Below, piece after piece: positions 34,400 through 47,073 of a stretch of 64,000 nt of DNA. Origin of the DNA: Ceratothoa steindachneri (taxonomy: Eukaryota > Arthropoda > Malacostraca > Isopoda > Cymothoidae); the NCBI GenBank assembly GCA_963969495.1, contig OZ018331.1:153124684-153188683 (forward strand). Direction: 5' to 3'. The translations under genes and the position numbers were made by a program. The notes beneath the pieces are model-generated. The model was not told the origin of the DNA. It did no database searches and saw only the letters and a list, made by a program, of their open reading frames with translations. How positions within the stretch are numbered: position 1 is the first letter of the stretch; every line of letters starts with the position of its first letter.

Positions 34400-37300
34400 A
34401 GGGTCCCGGACTCCGGGCCAACTGATCGACGAGATAGAGATAAGTGTCTTAAATGTGGATGAGTTTACGCATCACTGCCTGAGAACCGCTTCATTTACCT
34501 GTCTTGACCTATTTCTGTGGTCTCGGGATGCACAGCCTGATTTTGGTTAGGGAGTGGTCGATGACCTTTCTCATTCAAATATCATTTTCTTGGCCACTGC
34601 CGCCAGAGAGCCCTCTCCGGGCGTGCTTGGCGAGTGCGCGGTGGTCCACATTTCAGGAAATGACTGATTTCTCCGTCTCAGTCGAGGAGTTTAGGGTGGT
34701 AGATTAAGCTGTTGGGTTCTTTCTGGCAACCTTCATCGTCGTGGGCCTAACTACTATTCCTAGAACGTCTCACTGTTTTGCACGCCGACTACTCCCCTGG
34801 TAGTCAGCCGAATATAAGAGGGCCCTAAACAGAAGCGTTATGCCTACATGCGCTATAAGCGCTGCCCGAACTAGTTCACTGTTGTAGAATTTCGTAGAGC
34901 TAGGGCTAGGTTCCCGTATACATATTTCAAAGCACGCCCGCCGCTCTTCTTAGCGGGCATACGTGTCTTCCCTTAACGGGAAGACCCCTCTAGTAGAAAG
35001 TGAAAGCGAGTCAAAAAGATGCGGGGCCAATTCTCGCATGACATCCCTCCAGTTCTCCAGGAGAATGGGACCACAATGTTGCACTCCGCGTCCTTGGCGG
35101 AATCCTTCGTGAGCGCTTTCTCTGCATTCAAGTGCGGGAAGGCTTCTTCACCAGCAATCAATGCTCGTCGTGAACTCGCGGAAGGCCGCCGACTGGACTT
35201 TACCTCCAGAGGCGGAGAACCCTTCAACGACAGGTTTACTTTGAGTGTGTTTCTTGCCGCTCTCGCTTCGTGTGCCGGCACCACCCCTGGTGCCGAAGAT
35301 GCCCCGTACGCCACGCTTCGACACCTGGGTGAGCGAGGCATTGGTTTTCTGTTAGATTTGTTCAACATGATCTAGGTAGAGGGTATCCTCCAAAACTCCT
35401 GTTGAATCAAAACTGTGCTTGCTTTCCGCAAACCGGGAAAAGATCACTATACCCCGGTCGGTTTCCGCCCAATCTCTTGCGTGTTCAAGTTGATGGAAAA
35501 TTTGGTAGATGTTAGATTAGCTCTTTTATGGACAGCTGAGGCCATCTGTTTTCTGCACAGTGTGGCTTCCGCAAGTTCCATTGAACGTCGGAAGATCTGC
35601 TTCCACTGGAAAAAGCAGTCTACGAGACCTCCATTCGTAGACAGCACTACGGCATGGTGTTCTTCGATCTGGAGAAGGCCTATGGTACCGCATGGCAATA
35701 CGGTCTCATGGAGACTCTCCACACGATGGGTGAGAGGGAACGCCTTCCAATCTTTATATCTGATTTTTTGGCGAGATCGTCGATTCCGCGTACGGGTCAG
35801 GTAGCGCTCTCCGGCCCAATGGAGCAGGAAAAGGGTGTCCCGCAGGACGTGTCCTCAATGTCACATTCTTTGCGCTGAGATTTAATGGCATCACTTCGGT
35901 GCTGCCCTGCTGGAAGATGTTCTCGCTACGCTTAGATGGATGACCTTGCAATCCCTTTTGGCGCGGCCCAGATGAGAACTCTTCAGCATCGACTACAAAA
36001 GTTATTGGACCTTGTTTCTCGCTTTGCCAATGAGTACAGGCTTCGGTTTTCCTCGGCCCAGATTAAGGTAGTGCACCTCTGCCGCCATCCGTAGCTCCTC
36101 CCTGACCTAGATGTTTCTAAATGTAGTTCGGCTGGAATTAGTTGAATCGCACCGTTTCCTTGGTCTTGTATTTGTCCGACGCCTCATCTGGTATGCTCAT
36201 ATTCGCAGCCTTACGTTCTCTTCTACCCGCGCCTTGTACATTGTTCGTTCCGTGACGTTTAGCACCAAGGACGCTGAAAGGGCTACCGCCTTACTTTTTT
36301 ATCAATCATTTGTTCGTTCGAAGCTCGACTACGAATGCGAGTTTAGTCATCCGCATCCGAGCGTGTATTGACGAAGGTGGTCTCGATCGACCACACTCGC
36401 ATTCACCTGGCGACCGATGCTTTCTGCACTTCCCCCATTCAGAGCCTTTTTTTCGATGCTTGGGAGATTCCACTCGCTCTACGCTGTGTAAAGTGCATCA
36501 TTCGCCTGTACGCGCAAGCCCCGCCGTTCCCAGAGTCACCAACAGCTCTCACTACATTCGCAGCTGATCTCGACGGCGCCTATGCCGCCGAGAGATACCA
36601 GTCATATCCTAAGCCATTTGGGTTTAAAGATAGGAAACGCCTTTGAGAGCTACGTATAGCTATTGGGCCGGTTGCACTCCTGGTTTTGCCCGTGACGCCA
36701 CCCTGGACAATATCACCTCTGACTATTTGTCATCAAGCTTCTGCTCCAAAAGCTTCTACAGCGCTGGAAGTATTGCGTTCGGCCTTTTTTGGAGCACACT
36801 TTGTGTCACACTGGAACCGTGGCCGTGTATACGGATGGTTCCAAGTCCCAACTCGGGGTCAGTTTCCACGCTGCATCCCCTCTGTTTAAAGTCAGCAGTG
36901 CTCTGCCAGCCACTGCGTCTGTCTTCATGGCCAAGCTGGTTGTTATACGCCCCTCGGTACGGGAGATAACGTGACGTGCCCAGTTCAGAGACCGGATTGT
37001 GATTTATAGAAACTCACAAAGTGCCCCGAGAGCTTTCGGGCCATTGGAATCTCTGCATCCCCTGGTTCACAATATTTGTGATTTCACAGTTATTGTGAGC
37101 CGGGCAGATGTCGATATTATCTTCTGCTGGGTTCTTGGACATGTAGGAACTGCGAGGTATGAGGGCGCTAAAGAGTCCGCGACGCCTGGGCGACCAGTCC
37201 GGCGATTTGCTCCTTCTCACCGATTACATGGCAGGAATACAGGGAGCTCTCCGGGTTGGTACGTAAAGAAGATGGTAGATGATCAAGGGGAGTTAGAGAG

Positions 37301-37620
37301 TTGCGTACCATTGAGCCACGACTGTTAACATGAAGCCCTCTCCCCCAATGCGGCGACGGCTTTAGGTTACTTATTGTCGTCTCCCAATCGGGCATACTCG
37401 TGGGGCGCACCACCATTAGATGAAGCGGTCGCTTGCACCATAATGTGAAGACTACGTTGTCCTCCAGACTGTTTGGCACATTCTTTTTGAATGTCCAAGT
37501 CTGGGTGATCTCCACGCATGTTATTATCTGTCCCGGTGCCGGGACGAGCGGGGTCGCTAGCGCTTGTCCCTTGTACTTGCAACAGTTATTGCACACTGAC
37601 TTATGGACTTTACGACTTTT
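34400..37620 (+). pseudogene. LINE ORF2 (copy in Copia), endonuclease mostly deleted
   Basis: After a few endonuclease codons near 34410 a deletion of about 400 bases joins them to the block ISVLNVDEFTHHC (about 34440). The linker, RT (FFDLEKAYGTAW near 35660), the RT thumb (36110-36650) and RNase H (VYTDGSKSQLGVSFHA near 36830, IYRNSQSA, GHVGTARYEGAKE) follow in order. The C-terminal CCHC region is at about 37440-37500. Stops and shifts are frequent. The 3' UTR with a remnant of the terminal hairpin lies at 37820-37900. Confidence 0.8.
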
Positions 37621-37909
37621 TGTAGGAGACTGGTCTCCTCCACTTTATTTGATTTTTTTTTTGTAGGTCGCATGTTCCTACCCTGGGGGAAGGGGGCCCT
37701 ACCCATGACGCCGGAGCCTGCTTCCTTGTTGCCTTTTTGCTTTTCCTTTGTTGTCGTTTTTTTAGCCTTTGTTTTTTATCGTTATTTTCATTCATATATC
37801 GTTATTTATTTTTTTTTTAATATAGCTTAGTAGTAGGCTCTGGTGAGTACGGTGGCTTATGCCGCAAGTATGCAGTCGCAGATGTACTGCTAAATTGAAT
37901 TTTAAAAAA

Positions 37910-37922
37910 TGTCAAACTTGAA
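37910..37922. repeat. Target-site duplication of the LINE inside Copia, right
   Basis: tgtcaaacttgaa, the partner of 31671-31683, directly follows the LINE's aaaaaa tail. Confidence 0.85.
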
Positions 37923-38345
37923 GCATACTGGAATGATCAACATCAAGCCATCAGCAGTCGTGTTGATTTTGTAACCAACATACTTGAATGATGCTGAGGC
38001 TAAGCGGCCAATCAAGAACATATGATGTAATTTCTTAACAACAGCGTCTTCAAATGCAGCAGTTATCGCCCACAGAAAATCATCAACGTAGACATAAATG
38101 ATGCCCTCAAAATTCTTGTCATTGTACTAGGAAAACAAAATATTATCTAACGAACACATGTGAACACCAATCATCAATAATTCATCCTTCAATCTTAAAT
38201 ACCAAGCTCTGGCTGCCTTACACAATCCGTACTCATTCTTCTTTCATTTCCATAAGTTACCATTACAATATTCAGTAGGGGGTTTCAAGTTATCGTCCAC
38301 CTCACTGATACAACAGCTTGACCAACATTTTCAACCTCTTCATAC
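37923..38345 (-). pseudogene. Copia RT N-terminal half
   Basis: On the minus strand it reads EEVENVGQAVVSVRWTI, YGLCKAARAWYLRLKDELL, then the catalytic box VYVDDFLWA (YVDD at 38079-38090) and KYVGYKINTTADG. This is a typical Copia RT order. About 40 residues expected between the first two blocks are missing. The frame would continue at 31683 if the LINE were absent. Confidence 0.85.
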
Positions 38346-38548
38346 ATATTGTTGTTTTATGGGGTTCATTTTGTAAAACAGGTAGGCCTGTGCCACCCAA
38401 ATTGCAGGATTTAATAGACTCGGTGAGAAACCACAAATGCACGCTCGGTGAATCTATCAAATCCTAAAAATGGCTATTTGTGTAAATTAGGAAAATAATA
38501 CGCCACGTATACTAAATAAGGAACCAAAATAAATTAGAAAAGGAAATA

Positions 38549-38590
<42 letters not shown>

Positions 38591-38944
38591 TTATATATTG
38601 TCCATATATTAAATTAAAATGTGGCAAGCGGTTCGTCGGAAGTCACGCAGAAGCACATGAACATACGCAAAATAACAAATATGAGTCTTACGCTCACAAA
38701 AACATACGCAAGCTAAGAATAATTATCAGCAAAGGGTCACAACAGGCAAGCTGAAAAAATACACGCTTTGACCAGAATTCTTTCACAAACAACTGTAAGA
38801 GACAAGTGATTCCCTAATATTACGATAAATCTGACACATTGGAAATATCTAGGGACAATAGGTACACATAGCTGGCTCCTCCCCAGGTACACATAACTGG
38901 GTCCTCCCCATGGACAAGTCAAGGTCACACCCCTTCGACACGTT

Positions 38945-38947
<3 letters not shown>

Positions 38948-39038
<91 letters not shown>
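38948..39038. repeat. (TA)n microsatellite
   Basis: About 90 bp of perfect TA repeats ending in acagagagagacc. Confidence 0.97.
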
Positions 39039-39042
<4 letters not shown>

Positions 39043-39794
39043 GAGAGACCGAGAGTCAGACAGTTGATTCATTCGATAATTAAGTCAAAGCGTTACGAAA
39101 TCCCGTTAATTCGCCTAAATCCTGCCCCCTCTATACTCGAAACTTCGCGTAAAACAGAAGCCTACAGACCCACCGAAAGAAACTAGAGACGCTTCCACTT
39201 GCCCATTTACTAGCTCAATGTAAGAATAAAGTTATTTTCTTTTGCTGCGTCCTTTCTAAGTCCTTTTCTTACCCCGATCATGAAAACAACTTTGGTAAAC
39301 CCACCTTATCAAATCTCAAGCCTCAGTCAAACGAATTCCCTGCACCGAAGCCTACCACAAGAACGTATAGTCCCCCGAACAAATTATAATTCCCCCCTCC
39401 CCATATTTCTACAATTTTGCATTTCAGCTTCTTTCGCTGACATCCCATCGTGACTATTAACCATTAGGCCCATCACAGACAATTCAATAATATTATTGAA
39501 GCCAATCCAACCAACAGTATCATCAGAATCGTATAGGACGTTGAAACAATTACGATATTTGATACTTGTGCTTTTACCGCTCTACTCATCACCTACCAGA
39601 GATAAGATCACCGGTAGTAGCGGAACTCTCACCTTGAAATCGCTGTCCAACTTTGATTTGGGCTGCAGTTACCACGGATGCCAACACAACTATCTTCATG
39701 TTGATTTGTAGGGGTGCGAAGATGTATAAGAGAAAAACTTCCTTCCAAAAGCGAGAACATAAATAGCTCATTAAATTACCATGTCAGGACGGAA

Positions 39795-39865
39795 TACGCA
39801 GTGGCGTAATGGTAGAGTGCTTGCCTCGGGATGCAAAAGACCCAAGATCGAACCCCAAAGTCCAC
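39795..39865 (+). repeat. tRNA-like block, probably SINE-derived
   Basis: The sequence has an A-box-like TGGCGTAATGGTAGAGTG and a B-box-like GATCGAACCCC about 35 bases apart, the spacing of a tRNA gene's internal promoter. A candidate anticodon arm TTGC/GCAA encloses a CTCGGGA loop. The acceptor arms do not pair convincingly, so a functional tRNA is unlikely. Only this copy is in the window. Confidence 0.5.
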
Positions 39866-40877
39866 AATTTTTACAAAGAATCGAAGAAAACGGAGACCAC
39901 GAAAAATGCTCTAAGGACATCTCAAGAAATCATCACGTCATCAAGAAGCATCAGGAAGGAATCTCAGCCAACAAGAATACAAAGAGTCAGATAATAAACT
40001 TAAATTTATATATCATCATTTATTATGTATAAAATTCAAATCTTTCAATTATTTTACTTAACTTTTGTCAATTAAATCATTCATGCAAATTATGTAAAAC
40101 TTAATAATTCATTCATTCATTTTAATTAACTTTTGTCAATTCAATCATTCAATAATTTTATGCATAACTTTTTGCAATTCATTTATTTTATGTAACCTTT
40201 AATAATTCAAATATCCTGTGACGAAAAACTTATTTCATTTAACGTATTGGTTCAAACAACATCTCTTAGAATTTCACGCACATAAAAACACACGCATTTC
40301 GCCAATTGTGGAATAACGCGAATTCTCGCTTATTCGTGCTCGACTCTACTTCCAATCAAAGTCAGTTATAAATCCTCTCACACTTATTCTCTGCAAACTG
40401 CCATACGAGAGTAGGTCCTAATTCTGCTTACCTTCTCGCATTGCAGACCCCAATTCACAGTCCATCATAGTCTCTTCACATCATACTTTGCAACATATTC
40501 ATTTCATATATTAGTTACTTTACATCTTGTTACATTAAATCAGTTGCTTCATTATATTTACTTTACTGTGTCTTACGTTGTATTCCTAATTCAATTCTCA
40601 TTGTGCATTCGTTAATTTTGTTAATATATCTATTTTGTGTATTTGTTTTTCTTACAAACATAGTTCAGACGTCCAAAATTCATTTCACGTTAGTCGTTAT
40701 GCCTAAAAACTAACAGACGACTATTTCCATCAAACTCAACAAATTTAGGTAATGGTTTTCGAATCGCTATTTATACTAATTTATTAACTAAAATAAATCC
40801 CATTAATAACCAAATGCCATAATGACTAACTACATCTCCTTTTCGGGAAGTTTACAAGACGCCAACAACATAAACGC

Positions 40878-41650
<773 letters not shown>

Positions 41651-41654
41651 GCTA

Positions 41655-42115
41655 TCTGGAATATCACCGCAATATTCATTTAAAACCTATACCATCACAG
41701 GATCAGGAAGATTCATATCTTCCTGTGAAAATTTAAAATAGATGTGCTCGAAATCGTTCACAAACTGATTTAATGTTTACATTTTCTGACCTATGAAAAT
41801 TGTACAGATTACAAAAATCTGTAAATTGCCGACGATCCTTTTCGGGTAAGAACAGTCCATCTAGTTTCGCCAACAAGATTTCAAAACTGTCATCCTTTTT
41901 TAAATCATTAATACTGATTTCTGAAGAGGCTACTCTAGCTCTTCCAGTCAAGGAAAGATGAATCTCTAACCCACGTTTAGTTTTCGGCAATTCATTAAGT
42001 TCACACCAAATACCAATATCTTTTTTCCAACTGTCATAGCACCCATCATTGTCAACTTGGGGTGGCTATTTCGATGAACAGGCACCGGTATTAACGTTTT
42101 CCATAACAGAGGCCA
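41655..42115 (-). pseudogene. Copia gag N-terminal part
   Basis: A minus-strand ATG at 42115 begins MASVMENVNTG. After one stop the frame continues YDSWKKDIGIWCELNELPK, then EIHLSLTGRARVASSEIS, FEILLAKLDGLFLPEKDRR and, in a shifted frame, FKFSQEDMNLPDPVM. This pattern (a Trp-rich start, LSLTGRAR, a LAKLD helix) is the gag of Copia elements. It lies 26 bp downstream of the 5' LTR and is cut by repeat A near 41655. Confidence 0.8.
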
Positions 42116-42121
42116 TGAAGT

Positions 42122-42140
42122 AAGAGCTCTGCTTCCCCTT
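42122..42140 (-). other. Possible Copia primer-binding site
   Basis: Directly inside the 5' LTR, the minus strand reads AAGGGGAAGCAGAGCTC. The core resembles TGGTAGCAGAGC, the complement of an arthropod initiator Met tRNA 3' end. The match is imperfect. Confidence 0.4.
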
Positions 42141-42268
42141 TGAGAACATCTACGTACGCTTACCTCTGAACAACGACTACAGCGGAGTGGGCACCCGGCC
42201 GAAAGGTTATGACGTCACGCCACGCACAATTGTACAGCGCGCCATTATTACTCCGCCAGATATTAACA
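42141..42268 (-). repeat. Copia 5' LTR
   Basis: On the minus strand it begins TGTTAATATCTG and ends TTCTCA. It is similar throughout to 30707-30870 and is flanked outside by gtaag (42269-42273), the same five bases that flank the other LTR. Confidence 0.82.
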
Positions 42269-42273
42269 GTAAG

Positions 42274-43224
42274 ATTTCATGCTTGAGGTTTTGTGCCTAA
42301 GGATGAACCTTGACTTGAGATAGTACCGTACATCGCACACCGTAGCGATAGTGCATTCGTCGTGATGAGTAGCCTTGCGCTTAATGAGGGATAAAGGTGT
42401 AGGAGCAGCCGGTAGTTTTAGTGGCAGTGATGCAGACCGACAGCATTGTAGAAAACTGGTACATGTTGAAGTCAAGAGTTGGAAAAAACCTTGAGCGCAC
42501 TTCAGACTCGGTAATTGTGAACCGTAAGAAATAAACGAGGGTGGAGAGCTATTATATATCGCAACTCGCCTCTCCCATCTAAGATTTTGGACATTTCGAA
42601 GGCTATCTTGCATGTGTCTCGGCTACACCGGCCCCTAGTTACCCAACGGAGTCTGAACGGTCCCGAAGGCACCGGCTTCCAAATGAAGAGTCGGAGAGGG
42701 GGCGGGATTAGGGAAGAACCCTTAACTCTTACTAGTCGATAAGATGACCAGGATCGAATGTTATTTGACAAACCGAGGCAGGATCCGAGAATTTAGGTGG
42801 ACTGACAGCCAACAAGGCAATGAAGTTCACTTACCATAGGCGAACAGCCTTATACACCATAGAAATGTGACAGGGGCGTAGTAGGGGAGATATTGGGGAG
42901 TAAATCGTTCAACAATGAACGATACCCCAATGCACAAAACTTATCAAGCCTTATCTTTTGAAACCTCTGGCGTTGTTTATAGAGAGTCCAAAGCCTTCCC
43001 ATGACACAGCTGGTCAGGAAGTTAAAATCAGATAGAAGAAATCAGAAAAAGTAAAAGATATCCAGAGATTTAAGATCTGAAAATGATGACCAGAGTACTG
43101 GGGTAGGGGTGGCATAAAAACACTCCAAACAACAGGAAATAGGTGAGAAGAAATAAGGAGTGGTAAAAAGACGGTCAATGGAGAAGTCTCGGAATAAAGC
43201 CCAGGGTCAGCAAACTTAGTTAAA
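42274..43224. other. No gene recognised
   Basis: Mixed-composition sequence. A minus-strand frame of 116 codons (42263-42613) and others overlap but show no known domain. Nothing further is supported. Confidence 0.45.
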
Positions 43225-45795
43225 TTTTCTAGCGACAGCTACTAGTCATATGTCATCGATAAAAAACACAACGTCTAATCTCAGGCTATTTATATAAAAA
43301 AAACACGAAAAATAAAACAAAAATTAAAGCTAAGCACACGACTAAAAAGAAAACAAAAAAGGCATGCTCTAGCGTCGGAGGGAGGCCCGCCTTTCTCCGG
43401 CACCCGATCATACACCCAGCAAGAAAAAAGTCAAATAAAATAGAGGCCAGTCTCTTTCAAAAGGTTATAAAGAATACATACACAGTCTGATGTACACGAA
43501 CACATCCCGAGTAAAAGGGACAAACGGTAACGTGCGCGATCACCCAGACTGAGACACTCAACAAGAATGTACTTTACAATCTTGGGGACAATGCAGTGAA
43601 TTAAAGGGAGCGCTTCATAAAATGGCGGTGCGTCCCGCGAGTGCGCCCAATTCGAAGACGAAGGAAAGCGACCTGAAGGCGTCTCGGGATTGGGTGGTAT
43701 ATCCTTAGGAACAGTCGGGACGCAACTTTAAGTTCACCTCACCCGTCTCCCATTTTCTTTGCCAAGCAGCTCTAATTCCTGTCATGTAGTCGATGTGAGG
43801 AAGAGACAAACGCTGGTCTAGTCACCCAGTCGTCGCAGACTCGTTGGCGCCCTCATTCCCCGCAATTTACACATGTCTAGGAACCCAGCAGAAGATAACT
43901 TGACATCACCAGGCGGAGAACGGCGAAGTGGATAGAATCCACCTTCAACAATACACGCTCGGGTAAATATTTATAAAACTCGCCTGCGTAGTCAAGCTTC
44001 GAGCGAACAAATGATCCATATATAAGCAAGGCATTAACTATATCACCATCCTAGGTCCTGAATGTAAATCGACGAAGAATGTCCATGCTCAGGTACAAGA
44101 GTCCCTAAGGCTGCGAATATGAGCATTCCAGGTGATGTCTCGGTCGAAAACAAGATCAAAGAAACGGTGCGAATTCATCAGTTCTAGGCGAAACCCTTCT
44201 AGGAACAAGTTCGGGTCGGGGTGGAGCTGTGGGTGGCGGAAGAAGTGCACGACCTTAGTCTTAGCCAATGAAAACAGAAACATGTGCGCTTCAGCATAGC
44301 AAGAAATGAGTTCAATGCCTGTTGGACTCGATGCTCCAGAGGTAGCACCTGGGCCAAACCAAAATATATAGATAGGTCGTCCAAGTAGATAGTAGCAAGA
44401 ATGTCTTCCGGTAGCACCGTTGATGCTCAGGGCAAAGAGTGTGACATTGATGACACTTGTCAGCGGGACACCCTCTTCCTGCTTAATTGGGTCGGAGAAG
44501 GCTCCCTTCACTGGCACACGGAAACGACGATCTCGCAAAAACTCAGTAATAAAGATTAGGAGGCGTTCCCTCGCTGCCTTCGCGTGGAGACTCTCCATGA
44601 TACCGTATCGCCATGCGGTATCATAGGCCTTCTCCAGATCGAAAAAGACCGTGGCGTAGTGCTGCCTACGAAGGAAGGCCTCGCGCATGACATTTTCCAG
44701 TCGGAGCAAAGCATCCGATGTAGAGTAAAACTTGTGGTCTCCGCTCTCCAGGAAAAAGGGTGCTCAAACATTTTCCAATTTCACAATCTTGCACACACCG
44801 GAAGTTAGAGGGATTGGGTGGAAACCAACCGGGGTAGAGTGATCGCTCCCGGCTTTGCGAAAATCGCGCACAGTACCCATTCGCCTAGTCTGGGAGGATA
44901 TCTTAACAGATAGGTCATGCCTCAATCATCTAGGTGTCGAAGCATGGCATACGGGACATCTTCCTGACCAGGGGCGGTGTCCGAGCAAGAACAGAACGCG
45001 TCACTCAATGTACACGCCTTTGTAGGTAAATTTCAGCCTTCAACGATATCACGACGCGCATTGAACGCTGGCGAAGCAGCATCCTGGCTAGATAATGCCT
45101 AGAAAGCAGTCGCATTCTAATGGAGAAGATGCGGGAAATCCTGCAAGAACTTGCCCCAAATCCTTTTGACTCGCCTCCAGATATCTGTAAGAGGGCACTT
45201 CCCGTTAAATGAAGGCACGTATGTGCATCGGGAAAGTCGGAGGCGTGCTTCGAAACATCCCAGAATCTAGACCTAGTTAAACGAAATTCACGGGCCGCCT
45301 CACACTCGGTTCCCCACCACGGAAGCGGCCAACGTGCACAACGGTCAGACGTTATAGGAATAGTAGCTAGGCCCAGCTCCATGAAGTTGCGGGAGAACTC
45401 AACGGCTTCACCCACAGACCTAAACTCCTTGACTGGGACATATCATCTGAAATGCAGACCACTGCGCCCGCACCGATCACAAGGTGGGTGGGGGGATCTC
45501 TCAGATGGAAGCGGCCCAGAAAATGATATTTGAATGGGAAAGTGATCACTACCATTTGAGGTCATCGACTATCTTCCACCCCAAATCAGGCTGTGCATCC
45601 GAAGAGCACAAGGATATATTAAGACAGGAAAATGAAGCGCTTCTAGCAAGTGATGCGTAAACTCATCCACATTTCGGACACCTATTTCCAGCTCTTCGAT
45701 CGAGTAGTCTTCCCAGAGGTGGTATCTACCGTTCAAATCCTCGAGCAGCAAAAAGGGCCTCAGCAACCGTGCCACGATTCGCCCGAAGTCCTCAA
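43225..45795 (-). pseudogene. Decayed LINE ORF2 (endonuclease to RNase H), 5'-truncated
   Basis: Reading the minus strand, the endonuclease starts abruptly at DFGRIVARLLRPFLLL (45795) and runs through LNGRYHLWEDYS to 45400. The linker is at about 45300-45130. RT includes VFFDLEKAYDTAW (about 44650) and EEGVPL (about 44470). RNase H is represented by the WVPGH region near 43870, joined by a deletion near 43915 to RT-thumb sequence. The 3' UTR remnant is at about 43225-43380. Stops and frame changes throughout mark it as dead. Confidence 0.8.
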
Positions 45796-46230
45796 TTCGA
45801 AACGTGCAGAAGGCACTGTTCGCCAAACGGAGACTCGTGTGGTGGGTAGAGTCCACTTTCCGCAATTCACGCTAGGTGGCGAAAGCGTGAAGCTCACCGT
45901 CAGAGTTAACCTTTAAGCGAACAAAGGAACGATAAAACAAAGCTTTAGCCCTATCAGCACCCTAAATGCTGAACGTTATGGAACGAAGGATGTCCATGGA
46001 GTGGGTACAAGACCCCTTACGGTTGCCAGGAGAGCCATTCTAGGAAATAATACAAAGTAAACTACGAATCCACCACCTCCTGGCGAACACTATTTATTAC
46101 TGTCAGGGTCGCGGTGGTATTGTGAATGGTGGCAGAAGTGAACTAGCTTAGTTTTCGCCATGTCAAACTGAAACCTCTGCAATTCAGCAACAAACTTAGA
46201 CTATTTGGGGCAATGGGGCCTGGAGGATGT
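45796..46230 (-). pseudogene. Second LINE fragment (RT thumb) fused to the first
   Basis: On the minus strand the AELQRFQFDMAKTKLVHF block (about 46190-46130), the RT thumb and MRKVDSTHHTSLRLA end at 45796 with CTFRIE, and the endonuclease of the neighbouring copy follows in frame. Both pieces point the same way. This looks like a 5'-truncated copy that landed in an older copy, but the other half of the host copy is not found beyond 43225. Confidence 0.75.
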
Positions 46231-47073
46231 GCCGCTCCTACAGATACCAGGTGTAAGTCTACTCCCACCCCTTGTGGGTTTGATAGCGATTTAGAAAAAC
46301 CCGACCCTTGTTTATCAAAGTCAAAATTTAGTACAAATAATGGATATTCAGGAAACGCCCTACCGGTAGACGGAGTTCGTCGATGAAGCTTAACTAGGGA
46401 AAGGATCCTAACATCCAGGGAAAAAGAGTTGGGTAAGGTTTAGGAGAGCGAAAAAAATAATAATAGTGAGTGCAGCCTCTTGAATAACAAAAAACTATAG
46501 CCAATTTCATTATTCGCAATTGCTCGGGTGGTGTACATGTAAATTTGTACAAAGAACGAGTCAAAAGCATTAATTTGAACCTTCTCGTGGCCAAACCATG
46601 TTTTTGTTAAGTGCTGATTTGTTTGGCATGGCTTTTCATTCCTTTATTTTCCTCTTTTTTCAGATGAGAAAAGACAGATTCATAAATAAAGGTGGTTTAA
46701 GATTTGCACACTGCACAATACTAGACGTCAAAAAGGGACCATATTAAAACATTGTGTTAAGTAATGTTTATTAAAATGCAAGAGATGAATAAAAAAAGTC
46801 AACTACATACCATCTGCCATTTTACACTGTTAATGAATCTAAGTGATAATTTTTCACATGAAATATGTTAACTGCAGCTTTTGAAATTCATTCTCCAATT
46901 ACCATGATTCATTAAGACTCAAACTGACTGATAATGAGAATAGCACAAGATTTTATAATGTCATTTAAATCACCATTAATACACCAAAAAACTTTGCAAG
47001 CATAAATTGGGATACTTTAAATTTACATTATTTGGAATACACCCGCTAATGTTAAAAATTGGATAATCTATAG
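46231..47073. other. 3' flank of the FKRP-like gene, no other gene
   Basis: AT-rich non-coding sequence. It contains a minus-strand AATAAA at 46767-46772, about 300 bp after the FKRP-like stop, the best candidate for that transcript's poly(A) signal. Confidence 0.5.
46767..46772 (-). terminator. Candidate poly(A) signal of the FKRP-like gene
   Basis: AATAAA on the minus strand, about 300 bp downstream of the stop codon at 47074. It is followed on the minus strand by T-rich sequence. No transcript evidence is available. Confidence 0.4.

Larger units (their letters stand above)
31684..37909 (+). mobile_element. LINE copy inserted in Copia pol
   Basis: A 6.2-kb copy of the dominant family, lacking about the first 70 bases of the 5' UTR (it begins at the ccccagtttggcctc block), with a short A-rich tail at about 37895-37909. 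It is opposite in orientation to the Copia element. Divergence from the copies at 2.7-15 kb is clearly higher, so it is an older insertion, but younger than the Copia it broke. Confidence 0.85.
38346..40877. other. AT-rich sequence inside the Copia span, no gene recognised
   Basis: The Copia integrase and the rest of gag-pol would be expected here but no trace is readable, so this probably includes further insertions or complete decay. It holds (TA)n tracts at 38552-38587 and 38948-39038, two 25-base tandem units at about 38868-38918 (ggtacacata, then ctcccca), a tRNA-like block at 39795-39865, and repeated tttaattaacttttgtcaat units at about 40050-40210. A stretch at 39040-39400 with aataaag near 39225 might be an LTR but cannot be confirmed. 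Confidence 0.5.

Noticed and set aside
38737..39072. Open frames rich in Tyr-Ile through (TA)n tracts (also 30524-30763 and 40822-41043)
   Set aside because: They are direct translations of TA dinucleotide repeats with no flanking coding signal.
39795..39865. Functional tRNA gene
   Set aside because: Acceptor stems do not pair well and the D/T arms are imperfect; treated as SINE-like.
40040..40220. CRISPR-like array in AT-rich direct repeats
   Set aside because: Units are irregular, AT-rich and overlap; the genome is eukaryotic and no cas genes exist here.
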